Positions 22,085 to 34,786 of a stretch of DNA of 64,000 nt are shown in pieces (the first letter of the stretch is position 1; every line of letters starts with the position of its first letter). The notes under the pieces were generated by a model. That model was not told the DNA's origin, did no database searches, and saw only the letters and a program-made list of their open reading frames with translations. Where the stretch lies: NCBI GenBank assembly GCA_028274465.1, contig CM051456.1:78044753-78108752 (forward strand), read 5' to 3'. This stretch comes from Plantago ovata. Taxonomy: Eukaryota; Streptophyta; Magnoliopsida; Lamiales; Plantaginaceae. The position numbers were made by a program, and so were the translations under genes.

Positions 22085-22339
22085 GACGAACGTTTCGAAA
22101 AAAAATGCGGTTTTTAGTCCCCGAAAACCATTTTTCTCAAAAAATCACTCGAAAAATCTCACTCAAACATAACATAAGCACATACGACACAGAGACGAAC
22201 AAATTCACATATGAAAAGCAAATTGTTCAAGTATGACTGCATGCAATAAAGCGGTAAAGAAAGCGATAAAAACCCCGGGTTGCCTCCCGGATAGCGCCAT
22301 TGTTTAAAGTCTTTGACTCGACTCCTGTCTTCGCCTAGC

Positions 22340-24493
22340 TTTTCTTCTTGAGGGTACTAGACTTCCCCTTCACGGATCTCCTTCTCATGCCTCGAACCTG
22401 TGAATAAGAATGAACATAGACATTAAGACCACTGTAGTCAATAGTGTGAGAAGTATCAGGTGGATCAGGTGGATCAGATATGGCTTGCAACACATGTTGC
22501 TTGCCATCCAATTCAATAGTGCAAGTTCTTCGGTAGATGTCCATCACGGAGCGTAGCTTAGTCAAGAACGTTCGCCCCAAGAGAATGACATCCCCCGTCC
22601 CAGGTGTAGACGCCGGCATAAATACAAATCGGTGTATACAGAAGCTTCACCAATCTTGACCAACACATTCTTCACAACGCCTTCGGGTTTCACAAAGGAT
22701 CCATCCGCCAGTTGTACAATAGCCTTATGCACAAATAGTTTTCCAAGGTTACTCTTCTCGAACACATTCAAAGGGAGCACATTAGAGTAGGATCCCGTGT
22801 CTAGTGTGGCACGGACATCTTCAAGTTCCCCAATCCCGATCTTAACATCGAAACTTTGAGGGAGTGGCTTGGGATCCTCTTGCTCCTCTTCATTCTCGTT
22901 GGCACCAAGGTCCTTCTCTTCTTTCTCAGCCTGTGGGGGCACTTCCCCCTCGCAACTCTCGCACTTAGCAACCTTCTTGATGGTGCTTTCAACAGGTAGA
23001 TCACCCACCAAGGTAATGGACATCGACTTCTCAGTGTTGCTTGGCAGTTTGCCTTGTTCCCTACTTGCTCCTCGGTCGATCAACTCTTGCATCTTTTGAT
23101 GGGCAAGCCTAGTGCTCTCTTCCAACCTATCAACCCTTGCCCTAGTCTTGTCGGAATCTTCTTCATAACGTTTGATAAAACTTTGGGTGTGATCAACCAT
23201 CTTTTGCAAGTTCTCCATCAGTTGAGCCGACTTCGACTTCGGTGGCTCTTTCGGAGCGGGGTTTTCGCAGTGGTCATTACCATAGTTAAGCCTACTACGG
23301 TCTTGGTTAGGGCCATAAGTTTTGTTAGCCGGTGCGTATCCTTGATTGTTTCAGAATCCTCTTCTCCAAAATCCACCTCGAGGATTCCTACTATCTTGTT
23401 CGTAGCTAGCTTCTTGAGTACCAAAATCCGTAGCAAAGGCTTCCTCTTCGCCTCCTCGAGCCCAGTTTCCATCATCATACGCAAGCTCCGATCTACACAT
23501 ATGAGCCCCATGCCCATAGTTCTTGCATATTCGGCATACTTCGTTCGAAACAGTTGTTCCAGTGGCGCTCTTCAGGACTTGCTTCAATTCGTTGGTAAAG
23601 CACTCGAATTGATCCCCATTCCCCCTATACATAGGGGCTTCTTGAGTCGGTGGAACTTCAGGTCCTCGTCTCCTAACCATCGCTCTTGGGTCCTTGAACT
23701 GCGAAAACTTAGCAAGCCTTTCGAAAACTGCCCAGACGGCTTCTGCGGTTTCCTCCCAAATATTGCCTCGGCATTGGAAATCCACCACTTGTTGGTTCTC
23801 GAAGGTTAGTCCATTGTAGAAGTGTTGGACTAGGTCAGAAAGTTCAAAACCATGGTGAGGGCACTTGTTCGTGAGATCTTGGAACCTCTCAAACGCGGTG
23901 TAGATGGTCTCATCATAGTCCTGCTTGAATCCAGTGATTTGCGCCTTTAGCGCGGTAGTCAAGGTGTGAGGGAAGTATTTTTCCATGAAAGCTGAAAAAA
24001 CCTTCTCCCAAGTGTCCAGCGAGCCTGCTGGTAGAGAACTCAACCATGACTTGGCTCTGTCGCCAAGCCCCATAGCAAAAACCTTCATCCGCAACTCATC
24101 CGTTGTTATTTCAGCTCCGGGTCGTGGGAGTTGGTTGACGAAATCATCGATATCGTGCAAGTACCCCATCACATCCTCCCTTGATAAGCCATAGAACCTC
24201 GGAAGTTGTTGGAATGCGTGGTTCTTGATTTCCAGATCTCGAGTTGCAGACGAAAGAACAATCGCCGGTCCCCTCATACGATCCTTGGAGGGTTGAACCC
24301 ATGCTTTCAGTGGTCTAGCTTCTGCCATTCCGTCGATTTCCTTGAAAAGACTGCGTAGAGATTCAGAGAAATCGGTATCCTCTATTTCCTCTAGTTCACG
24401 CGTTTGAAGTAGTCGTCTTCTCTGGTGGTAGACTCTGTCGATCTCAACAATTGAATCAGCAAGCGGTGTTCCCCGAGATTGTGTATGTGGCAT
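22340..24493 (-). pseudogene. Gy3 gag plus aspartic protease
   Basis: The best copy of this gag type. From the ATG at 24493 a 380-codon ORF contains a gag domain (residues about 100-290), a CX2CX4HX4C knuckle (residues about 320-333) and Gly/Arg-rich sequence. A TGA at 23351-23353 replaces the CGA codon seen in Gy1. The same frame then continues through a helical linker to a protease with DTGS (about 22795-22806). A frameshift near 22600-22620 precedes the ILLGRTFL motif. Gag would build the particle. With no RT or integrase, the element would depend on a partner. Confidence 0.88.
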
Positions 24494-24618
24494 ACACTAT
24501 CTGCAACACACTAGGAAAGCAGTATCAGAGAGAGATTAAAAAGGAAAACTAAAACTAATAGAATTAGGAATTGAATGCTGAAAATATAAAGAAATTAAAC
24601 AGAAAAAAGGAGTATAGT

Positions 24619-24636
24619 CCCCGGCAGCGGCGCCAA
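24619..24636 (-). other. Gy3 primer-binding site
   Basis: Reverse complement of TGGCGCCGCTGCCGGGGA, next to the 5' LTR. tRNA-Asp type. Confidence 0.85.
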
Positions 24637-24638
24637 TT

Positions 24639-25951
24639 TGATGAACCGAGAGTTGTCGGGTCCCGATTAATCAAATAAATTTGTTATTTAGCCAAAGGCA
24701 ATTCACGACTACAACGAAAACCGTAGTGTAGCAGTAGAATGACCTCGAGTGTCGTTCTCTAAGGACTATAACTAGCTTTATCAAATCTAATTTAGAATAT
24801 AAAAACAGCAGACGGAATAGCAAAGGTTTTTCTAACAGATAATGGAGATTGGTGATAGTATGATCCTTCAAAGCATAACGGGTTAATAATCATGCGTAAA
24901 TTCCTCGGTCTTGCATGGAGATCTTTGATCAATCAATTGTCCTGTTGTAATTATCACACACTACGAAGATATAGATACTGACAAGTCAAACACTATTGTC
25001 CAATTGTGTTCCGTAATTATTCAACACTACGAAGATATAGATATGCATAGGTCGACTAGGGTCCAATTGTGCATAATAATTAATCACCATACGAAGATAT
25101 AGGTTGCGCCTGATCAACGAAATAAAGCAATAACACGGAGTATAATGCGTGATATAGCCATTAGCATGATTATCAACCCTTCGCTAAGAATTCACATACT
25201 ACCACCAACGATAAGTTTAGCTACTCATAATTGTCATGCAATCAACAGAAATCATAGAAGAAAACATGTTGAAAGATATATAAAAATAAGTAGAATAAAC
25301 CGTAAGATACAATGTTACCGAAGGTTGTCAGTCTCCGAAGAATCGCGATCTTACAAGCTCCAAACTACTATGAAAATGTATCCCCTAAGCTACGAACCCC
25401 CAAAACAGGCTCTGGGAAGTTCCTACCTAAAACTACAGAGAAAGGTGAGAGAATAGGTCTGGAAAAGTATGAATTTCGGAGAAAAACTGAGCAACTATAT
25501 ATAGGCTTCGAATTTGTGTGGGGCGAAGGGCCCCACACACCGGGCGATTCGCTTGGTGTGGGGCGATTCGCCCCACGTCCCGGGCGATTCGCCCGGGAGT
25601 AAAATTCACGGAATTCCACGTTTTCGACGCGTTTTTGGATTTCTTCCCCTTTTCGGACTCGGTTTCTGACTTCTAGTGGCCTTCTAACCTCCAGATTCGA
25701 CCCCTGGACTCCAAATCCTATCCGGAAACCTTCAGATACTCCAAATAGGCTTCTGGAACACCAATTCCTTGTCAACTTCAATATAATTGCCCGGATATCC
25801 TCGTTTTTCAACCAAAACCTGTAAAATAAAAACTAAAGGGAAACGTGACACTATTCTAATAAAATGCACTAAAATATAGCTAAATTAACATAGAGGATAG
25901 CTAAAATAGGTGAAAAAAACTCAAATGAAAGTGTAAAATACACATTCATCA
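24639..25951 (-). repeat. Gy3 5' LTR
   Basis: 1313 bp, TGATGA...TCATCA on either strand. TATA box about 25494-25505, palindromes 25515-25596, minisatellite-like units about 24945-25110. Confidence 0.93.
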
Positions 25952-28830
25952 GGAAGGCAGTCTTTACATCCATCTGCCAAATCTCATAATCATAGAAGGC
26001 AGCTATCGCAAGTAGAATTCGAATGGACTTTAATTTTGCTACCGGTGAAAAGGTTTCATCGTAATCGATGCCATACCTTTGCGTGTAGCCTTTCGCCACA
26101 AGTCTAGCCTTGTGCGTTTGTACCTTGCCATCGGCATCTGTCTTTCGTTTAAAGACCCATTTGCACCCAATAGGTCTAACCCCTTGGGGCAAGTCTACCA
26201 AGCTCCAAACTTGGTTCAGGTACATGGAGTCCATTTCCAATTCCATGGCTATTTGTCTGAGTCAATATCAATCATTGCCTCTTTGTAGGTCTCGGGATCT
26301 TCTCGATCTGATAAGCCGACATCAAGTTCACTCATGTCTTCTATCATAAGGCTTTTCTTCTGAGGTCCTTTTAGGATCCTCTTCGACCTACGGAGCTCGA
26401 CTGGTTCTGGTGCTTTTCTTTTCTGGCTTCGTGTAACACGAACATTATCAGTGGGCACTGATGCAGCTGGTCGCGCGCCGCGACCCTGTTCCCTTGCGGG
26501 AGGCTGCTCTTGTGCAACTTGTTGCACAGGTTGATTGACAATGGGTTCTATTGGTGTGGTTTCAACAGTTGATCTAATCACAGGACTCCCACTGACTATG
26601 ACATGCCTTGCAAGTGTCATATCATTACCCTTGTCTGCTTCGAAAGCTCCCACTGAACTTGAGTCCAAATCAGAAGATTTAGAGAACTCATGTTCGCGCG
26701 TGTCAAAGTCTTGAATTTCTTCAAGTTCTATCATGTCATCTATCCTCTCTTCTTCGAGGTATTCTGCTTCTAAAACTTGACGTTTTTAGATACTATCACC
26801 TTGTGATCTTCAACATGATAGAATTCATAGCCTCTCGTCTGACGAGGATAGCCTATGAAATATACTTTGACACCCTTGGCATCTAACTTATCAGTGAGCA
26901 TCAGTTTGACTATCGCAGGACAGCCCGGAGGTCTAAAATAGCCCAGTGAGGGCTTCTTTCCTTTACATAACTCATAAGGAGTTTTGTCCACTGATTTAGA
27001 TGGTACACGGTTCAGAATGTAGATTGCAATTTGTTGTGCATATCCCCATAGATATTTTGGAAGAGTCGAGAATCCAATCATTGATCTCACCATGTCTAAC
27101 AGGGTTCCATTCCTTCTCTCGGACACACCATTCAATTGTGGTGTTCGAGGAGGGGTCCATTGCGATTGAATTCCATTTTTCTTCAAGTAGTCGATAAATT
27201 CTTCACTAAGGTATTCACCTCCTCGATCTGATCGAAGAGTGACTATCCTTAGGTTCAATTCATTCTCGACCTTATTCCTAAACTCCTTGAATTTCCCAAA
27301 GGTCTCGGATTTATTCTTCATAAGATAAATATATCAATACCTTGAGAAATCGTCAGTAAAGGTAACGAAGTAAGGATAACCCCCACGCGCATGGACTTTA
27401 AAAGGTCCACATACATCGGTATGTATGAGCTCCAAGCAGCGAGTGGCACGAACACCTTGTCCAAGAAAAGGTTTGTTCGTCATCTTACCCTTAACACATG
27501 ATTCGCATGTACCATATGATTAAAAATCAAATGGTTCTAAGTAGTCCAACTTCCTTAGTCTTTGAATCCGTGTTTCATTGATATGGCCTAGCCGACAATG
27601 CCATAGATAAGATGGATTATTCTTCCTACTTGAAGACGGTTGTTTATTATGTATTTGAAATAAAGGTAGACTACTTTGGAAAATATATAAACCATTCACT
27701 AAGCGAGCTTTTCCATAATACTGGTCATTTAATGAAAAATAACAAGTATTATTAGCAAATCGAAAGGAAAAACCCAAATTGTCTAACAAATGGAATGGAA
27801 ATAATATTTCTGACAATGGATGGAACAAAATAAACGTTATCAAGTTCTAAACATTGTCCTGAAGGTAAATCTATCTTGCAGCGTCCAACGCGTTTGGCTT
27901 CAACTGGATTATCGTTCCCAACATGCAAGTCGATTTCACCTTGCTTGACTAGCCTGTGATCAATTAGTCCCTACACATTATTACAAATGTGTGAGGCACA
28001 GGCTGTATCTAATACCCAACCATTGGAGTCAAAAGTAGTCATGTTCATTTCAATAACAAACATATCTGAGCTAGAAGCCGGTGGCTTCTTAGCTTGATCT
28101 GCCCTCAGCTTAGGGCAATCTTTCTTCCAATGTCCTTTCTGTTTACAGAAAAGACATTCATCTGTGCGTACCGTTCCGCTTCTCTTGAACTTCCTTTTCT
28201 GATTCAGACGCTTAGGCTTATCACTCGAAGTGTTAGATTATGGAGTTCGGGCAGTGTTACATCCTTCGCATTCATCGTGTAATTAATGATGAACTACGAA
28301 TACGAACTCGACAATGATTGAAGGACAAAGATCACCATGATCTTATTCTCTAGCTTAACACCGACATCGGCAAGCTTTTCAAAGAGACCAATAAATTTGA
28401 GAACATGTTCAGACATGTTCCCTCCTTCATTGAGCTTGCATCTGTGTATCTCTTTTATCAAATCAAATTCAACACTTCTAGCTGTCGTCTTAAAGAGCGA
28501 CTCAAGATGCTTCAGCATCTCATACGGCAACATGCTTTCATGTTGCCTCTGCAGCTCATTGCTCATTGCCGCCAGCATAATACACTGCGCGGATCTAGCA
28601 TCCTCATGATGCTTATCAGACTTTGCCTTGTTGGCTTGATTCCAAGCAGCAACCTGATCGGCAGTCTAATTTTCGGGGCACACGGGAATGACCTCGTCCA
28701 AGACGTACTCAATCTTTTCGTACCTCAACACCAAACGTATATTCCTGATCCAATCTAGGAAGTTTGGTCCGGTCGAAATTTGCTTCTTTAAGACAGCACG
28801 GAGCGAGATACTCGCCATTTCTAATTTCCT
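25952..28830 (-). pseudogene. C1 gag-protease-integrase-RT N-terminus
   Basis: Reading the minus strand from about 28818: gag (LDWIRNIRLVLRYEK, helical region to about 28294), CX2C-type zinc knuckle (CLFCKQKGHWKKDC, about 28112-28155), protease (VLDTACASH, about 28005-28030), pre-integrase zinc region (LWHCRLGH, about 27575-27600), integrase core with SDRGGEY (about 27210-27235) and the PQLNGVSERRN glutamate region (about 27105-27140). A variable Ser/Pro linker (26249-26734) follows, then the RT N-terminus with IGCKWVFKRK and YEIWQMDVKTAFL, which stops at the Gy3 insertion. Many stops and frameshifts (for example about 28664, 28280, 27520-27840, 27330, 26249). Inactive. Confidence 0.88.
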
Positions 28831-29373
28831 AAGGAGAAATAATATAGAACGAAAATAATAAATCAACTATTGAAATACTATTTCTAAATACACAGTCAAC
28901 ATAACTAAACAACAAGGTCCTTTAGCTGTTACTATTTTCACATATGCTTGCCCCCAAAACAAACATACGGGTAATGTCCAACAAGTTACCGTAGTGACCA
29001 AGATCCAAATCCATACTATGCTATACTCCAACGGGGGTTGGTCGCATAGCATAATATGACCGGTAGGACTATCCAATTGCGTCACGCAACTCTTGGGTGT
29101 TAAATCTAATTTAACCCGATGCTCTACATATTGTACCTATCGAGGTCGCTAGATACAATATGCAGTAAGTTATAACCATAGGCTTACTCTAATCTGACGA
29201 TCACTGCGAGTCTGCAAGACGAGGTCGCCAATACAGGAAAACGCAATGAAAGTTCAGAATTAAAGCACCCCATGGAAAGCATCTCAGAAATACATACATA
29301 TACATATTTCTGCACTTATATTGGTTGGGGCTTGTAGCTTGAGGGTTGTTATCAGTCATCTACAAACAAATAA

Positions 29374-29525
29374 GGGCGCCGCCTACCCATCATGCATGAG
29401 CTGTCTACACGTAATGGATGTCGCCTATCCATTCTAGTTCTAAACGCGGTCAAGCACATAATGGGCGCCGCCTACCCATACATAACATATGCGGTCCGAC
29501 AAATAAGATGGCGCCGCCTACCCTT
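29374..29525. repeat. GGCGCCGCCTACCCAT repeats in C1 leader
   Basis: Copies at 29374-29390, 29415-29432 (diverged), 29463-29479 and 29509-29525, spaced about 40-50 bp, with GCGGTC often following. Confidence 0.75.
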
Positions 29526-29996
29526 GCATGCATTGCGGTCGAACGGAAAGTAAAATACGTGGTATTTAAACATGCATTGTCAAACAATAGCATATCGAGC
29601 AAACAAACAAGTATTAGCCTATGTGGATGCCAAATGACTTCATAACTTCATTATGAAAATTATAATCCCATACTTATAATATCTATGAAATAATTGAAAA
29701 TTTGGACTAGATTGAAAAATCGAAAATTCTATTGACCAGGTAGTAATTTTCGAAAACCCGAAGGACTCAATTGTAACTTTCGAAACCTTGGAGGTGTTAA
29801 ATCTAAAATTCAAAAGTACAAGGACTTATTTGCAATAAACAATAAATTGATAAATCACAAATAAGCCACTTAACTTTATACTAATTAAATTTAACCCCTC
29901 TAGTTAAAAACAATTACAATTAAATCATATTTATATTCCAAATATAAAATCCAATCTTCAAAATTTTTAAAAATTCAATTTTGGGTCCAACCCGAA

Positions 29997-30000
<4 letters not shown>

Positions 30001-30079
<79 letters not shown>
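30001..30079. repeat. (TA)n microsatellite
   Basis: About 79 bp of uninterrupted TA dinucleotides. A second, shorter run is at 30241-30256 on the other side of a GC-rich block. Confidence 0.95.
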
Positions 30080-30084
<5 letters not shown>

Positions 30085-30105
30085 TACGGGACGGGATTTG
30101 GTCCC

Positions 30106-30240
30106 GTCCCCTAACGTGCCTGAGGCGCACGGACGCCTGCGGGCGCAGGCGCCGAGCGCCTGCGGCTGCAGGCGCGGGCGCCTGCATCGCGCAGGCAGCC
30201 GCCGCCTGCCGCCTGCCTGCGTCGCGCAGGCGGCCGGTCC
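30106..30240. repeat. GC-rich palindromic block between TA runs
   Basis: Built from GCCTGC and GCAGGC words in both orientations, for example GCCTGCGGGCGCAGGC (30135-30150) and GCCTGCGTCGCGCAGGC near 30217-30233. Surrounding sequence is very AT-rich. Confidence 0.85.
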
Positions 30241-30399
30241 GATATATATATATATATTAAATTTTTTTTTTCGAAAAATTATAAATTCTAAATTTATATA
30301 AAAACAAAACTTTTGAAAATCGAATTAATCATAGAATCAATTGCATCCACATAAACTACAAAATCATACAACATATATGTATATACGTAATCAATTAAC

Positions 30400-30414
30400 C
30401 TGACTCTAATACCA
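30400..30414 (-). other. C1 primer-binding site (tRNA-Met type)
   Basis: The minus strand reads TGGTATTAGAGTCAG, one base from the LTR end. This is close to the common plant copia PBS TGGTATCAGAGC. Confidence 0.75.
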
Positions 30415-30415
30415 C

Positions 30416-32348
30416 TGTAAGAAAATACGGTCAGAGTTACGCCTAGGGTACGCAACGGAATTTCAAAAATTTTGTTAACATGCAGGTTAATTGATTATGT
30501 ATATGCCGTATATATTTAAACACGTCAATTAGAAGACTTACAATACTCCAAAAGCAAGCACAGCTTCCAAGTCTTCGTAATAATCCGGTGAATCTTCTCC
30601 TTCGTCGAAGTCGAAGATATCTGCAATAATTTGATTATCTGCAAGACAATAAAAGTCAGTTTCCAGCACCTTGAACCTCAACCTTGGTATCCACGGATGA
30701 ACAGCTTATCGGAAAGAATGCTGGAATATTCTTTGTGTGGCCAAGAAGATGGGGCGGCGGTTTTCCTCCGGTGAGGGTGGCGCGCTCGTGGGCTAGGGAG
30801 AGGTAGGGGAGAGCTTTTTAGTTTCTCTATGAAAACTTGTAGACAAACTATATGCCTGGCTATTCAACTATGTGAAAGTCTATGTCAAAAGCTCTCTAAT
30901 AGTCTACTATATATAGTAGTCAATAGAAGTCTAATGAATAATCAATTAGACTTCATAAAGGAATAAGAATCTAATTCTTATCGCACTAGGAAACCAATTT
31001 CAAGTCTAGATTCATTTCCAATCAAATTAAAACTCAATCAGGAAAATCTAACCTATCCCTTGGACTTTCAAATCAAACTTCTAATATATTTCTAAAATAT
31101 AATCTTTAATTGTATTTAAATAAAATACAATTAATCAGCCAATTCAATTAATAATTCCAAATCATTAATTGAGCCACACAATATTATAATTAATTTCAAA
31201 TCAATTATAATCCATCAATCACAATTAATTCCAAATTAATTGCGATTCCATCTTCAAGGATATTTGGATAAACTCCACATAGTGTGACCCATAGAGCCTC
31301 ATTGTATTAAGCAAGTCCTAGACTAGGCAAAATGGAATTCATAGACGGTTCCATTTGCAATATTAATACATGAGGACGTTTGAGAGGTTTCTCAAAGCAA
31401 ACCCTTTCCTTGCGAAGTCTGTTGCGCTCAACGCGGCGATGGTAACGTCCCTTCATCTGACTGACTCGAATGCATCTAGGATCGATGAAGTGTCTATCCC
31501 AATAATACATCCATGGGCGTCTTCAGTGAGTTGCATGGTGAATCCAATATCTATTATGACCATCATAATAATATTGATACGCTGGCCAGCAGTTTTACCA
31601 ATCACAACTATGAACGACTATGAGCAGTGCTCTCCTGTGCTACACATGAGAGATGAATCATTCACATAATCACTTATCATCCCCATTTGTATATAGCCAT
31701 AATCCTGGATCGTGTCTTGGGTCAATTGCTTATTCGGAGCTGACATCGACGGGTCCACCAAGGATACGGGGCAACAAATGTGATGATAAAGTCCTGTAAG
31801 TCCAAAGGACGACTGGTATCACTTCGACAACTTACCGGTTCCCATAGACACTTCGGTGTAGAGTATTCATCAATGGGAGTGTCCGGTGGGTACTTCCACT
31901 GTTCGATAATCATCCTTCGAACAACTATGCACAGTTATGGGAACGTTTCTTGATTGTCCAACAATCCGTTCCGTGGCCGTGGGATCGGCTCACACTTGCT
32001 CCAACAAGTATAACCTCCAGGCATACTAGTCTCAGCTGGTTCATTCAGACTCCTACATCCGAGATGAACCTCGACTAGGGAGAGTTTGGGATAGATGATA
32101 ACTCACATAGCTCCCACTATCTGTGTGATCGGTCATCTATATGAGGGGACATGTTTAATATCAATACAGACAGAAATAGAGATATGACATAATGCATGCC
32201 TGGTGTAATATAAATATGAAAGCGATACTCAATAGTCAAACAACAAACATATATTATATTACGTTGACCTGTGTAATAGTACATATATGCCCTCTATAAG
32301 GGCTGCATGCCCTTAATAAGGACTGTCCCTAGGACATATACACTATCA
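30416..32348 (-). repeat. C1 5' LTR
   Basis: 1933 bp. The outer end is fixed by the aggga duplication (32349-32353) and the inner end by the adjacent PBS. It has lost about 170 bp relative to the 3' LTR, with the deletion joining at a short CTT match near 31066-31070. Confidence 0.85.
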
Positions 32349-32353
32349 AGGGA

Positions 32354-33269
32354 GAGGAGCACTCTCGTTTGGCTACAATGAAGTATTGGAGGTGGTTCGA
32401 TTCCAACCATGTCAAAGGGGTTGACAAGGACGTTTCCATGAGTTCTATGATGGGTCTACTAATCTTCAAGAGAAGGAGAGTGATCTCGTTAGAGGTGCGT
32501 TCGAGCCATGACTTTTGCAACAACTTCGCGGTTTATCCATAAGGAGGAACGAGAATCCACCGGGAGTAAGCACTCTTATGTCTATTCACGTACCACTAAA
32601 GGCATTGAAATCAATATTACCGCAGAAATCTGCCAGAAGGACTGCAAGGTCCGAGAGACTACGAAGCAACCGGGGCGGCCTCGTCACAACAGATTCAGTC
32701 TTGAGTCGACAATGGTGATGAAGTTCTGTATAGCTAACTTCATTCCAAAACATAATGACATGGACACCCAACCCTTACTTGGGGTGCCCCTCGACTGTTT
32801 ATTGATGGAGCACCATATAGACATCGGGAGCATCAACCGTAGAGAATGTGGGCGACATTGGGCAAAGAAGAAGAAAACCTCTGAGTTTCCGAGTTTCATC
32901 GCAGCTTACTGTAAGTTCCATGTGGTAGAGGACGTTGGTGAGGGAGACTCTAAGAGCACAACTCTTTCCCCTTCAACAGTTCACATGCTATTAGAGAGAT
33001 ACCAGATGGAAAACCCCATAACTGCAGCGGCTAATCTTGAGGATTCTCTTCGACAACGCAATTCTTCTAATGGTGATGATGGTGACAATGAAGACAATAG
33101 GGACAATGAGGATGCCATAAATACTAATGGAGGAGTTGGCCCTATTCGATCTATTAGTGGAACCACCACCACCACCACGGGTTCCGATGATCACCAACAA
33201 GGGCCCTCGAGCAATCTCAATACCTTACATCTAGTGTACTCAGCCGACCGAGGCCAAACCACGCGGTAA
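32354..33269 (+). pseudogene. Gy1 ORF2 (plant transposon protein type), decayed
   Basis: Aligns with the better Gy4 ORF2 on the minus strand (53186-54393). SRLA...FDSNHVKG (about 32363-32430) matches SRLA...YSSNRFKG. The later ORF (32508-33269) contains STMVMKFCIANFIPKHND, HIDIGSI and a Lys-rich KKKK patch. It then has SFIAAYCKFH and an Asp/Asn-rich tail. A frameshift separates the parts near 32420-32520 and a stop precedes 32508. The Gy4-type C-terminal coil is replaced. I recognise the layout as the plant transposon protein domain found in Athila-like elements; its function is unknown. Confidence 0.7.
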
Positions 33270-34786
33270 CATCTAGTATCACTTCTTATTTCCTCATTCT
33301 CTTATTTCTAGGGACTAGCTTTAGTTTCATGAGGGGGGATGGGATTTAAGTGAACTATTGTTGTTAGTTTGGAGCTTGGCATTGGTAGTTTGAGTATAGT
33401 ACCTTGCATTTTGTTGAAATTCATTTGCATTAGCATTTGCACGTTTATCGCTTTCCTAGTAATTTAGTTGCATACACTACACACACTACATTCATCCTAG
33501 TATAGTCTTGCATGTTTTATGTGGAGTTTATTGCCAAATTTTTTGAACTTTTTTATTGGGTAGATTAACTAGTTATGACCTTAATCATATGTTTCATCTC
33601 TATGAATTTGTTTGAGGTTTTTCTCGCTTGGCTTGTCACATTTATGTTTGCACTTAGTTAAGCTTGGTAGTCTCGACGACATCACTTAGTGGTGTTTCTC
33701 TACTGCGGTTCACGAAGGCCTTTATAATAGGATGATGCATGTTAGGATCTTATGGTTGTTTTCCCGAGTAATTATGTACCTAAGAGGCAACAAGTCTTCA
33801 CCTTGCTTTGAGATTGCTAAATGCCTAGGAAGGAGGTAGTGTGAGATTGTGTGATCCTTTGTTTGCAACCTATTCTTTCGAATAGGTTTGGGGAGGGGGC
33901 TACACTATCATTAGACTTGTTTTTCGATTTTTGAGTGTTGTGAGTTTGTTTTCCTTTTTCGTAAAGTTTGTGCTCCAAACTATTCTTTAGAATAGGTTTG
34001 GGGAGATCGTTTATGTGTCATTGTAATTTGTTTTTCGTTGTGCTACTGCTGGCCATAAAAAAGAAACCAAAAAAATCGAAAAAAAAGAAGAAAAAATCCA
34101 GGAAAAAGAAAAAAATCTGGAAAAGAAAAAAAGAGAAAAAAAGAAAAGACCCCAAAAAAGCAAAGAAGGGTCCAAAAAAAGCCAAAAAGCAGTTTAGCAA
34201 ACTGTTTGTCTCGTTTTTCAATTCTTGTAATGTTCGTAATCGAGTTGTAATTTTTGTCTTTTATTTGTTTAAGTGCCATCTGTTCTAGACCACCCTCATC
34301 CTGCCATTCAGGAAGTGGTGCATAGTTTAAGGCTTTGCTTGAGAGATGGGTAGAATAGGGGAGTGTTATCTTTTTTAGGGAACCCTCCTTCGTTTGATGA
34401 GAGCCAGTATTGATTCGACCTCTTTGAAGAAAAGTCTTAACTTTGTGAACAACAGTAAGTCCTCAGTTTCATAGGCACGGGATAACCATTCGTATTTTAA
34501 CATGTTTCATTACGTCGTCACTGACTAGGTCCAGGTAGGAAATGTTACGAGAGACTATCTTATTTAACATAGTGCATATGTGAATGTGTATGAGTCAATC
34601 GAGGCATTCTTCAACCAATATCCATGCTATGATATGTATGGTCTTTGTTCATGAGTTTTTGATAGATTCAATAGTTTAGTTCATTACATTCGGCATGAGA
34701 CTCCATTTTTTGCCCGTTGCATTGTTTTTTGCATTAGAGTGTAGCTTAGTTGCTTGAGGACAAGCAAATGTTCGGTTTGGGGAGTT
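33270..34786 (+). other. Gy1 3' non-coding region and PPT
   Basis: Shared gypsy 3' region: hairpins at 33868-33887 and 33978-33997 each followed by GGTTTGGGGA, purine tract 34056-34192, and PPT TTCGGTTTGGGGAG (34771-34784) next to the LTR. Confidence 0.7.

Larger units (their letters stand above)
19109..25951 (-). mobile_element. Gy3: non-autonomous Athila-type element
   Basis: 6843 bp with LTRs 24639-25951 (5') and 19109-20384 (3') and a perfect ggaag duplication (19104-19108 and 25952-25956), inserted in the C1 RT. Internal content: PBS, gag-protease (22340-24493), palindrome array, 3' region, PPT. ORF2 and its promoter are absent: a CT-rich leader remnant (about 21905-21960) joins directly to the 3' region. 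The LTRs are nearly identical apart from one 36-bp deletion, so the insertion is young. Confidence 0.93.
28831..30399 (-). other. C1 5' leader, long and repeat-rich
   Basis: About 1.6 kb between the PBS and gag. No ORF of note. It contains imperfect repeats of GGCGCCGCCTACCCAT (29374-29525), a TA microsatellite, a GC-rich palindromic block and AT-rich sequence. The small ORFs here follow from the repeats. Confidence 0.65.
10358..32348 (-). mobile_element. C1: Ty1/copia element, minus strand, inserted in Gy1
   Basis: LTRs at 10358-12401 (3', truncated) and 30416-32348 (5'), with aggga duplicated at 10353-10357 and 32349-32353. Minus-strand order: 5' LTR, PBS (30400-30414), long leader, gag, zinc knuckle, protease, integrase, RT. 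It is interrupted by Gy3 (TSD ggaag) and by the Gy2 array. RNase H, the 3' non-coding end and the inner end of the 3' LTR are missing at the Gy2 junction. The lineage within copia is not certain; it is clearly different from the Sirevirus type. Confidence 0.88.

Noticed and set aside
29975..30301. Tyr/Ile repeat and Ala/Arg-rich ORFs on both strands
   Set aside because: Translations of the TA microsatellite and GC-rich palindromes; no coding signal.
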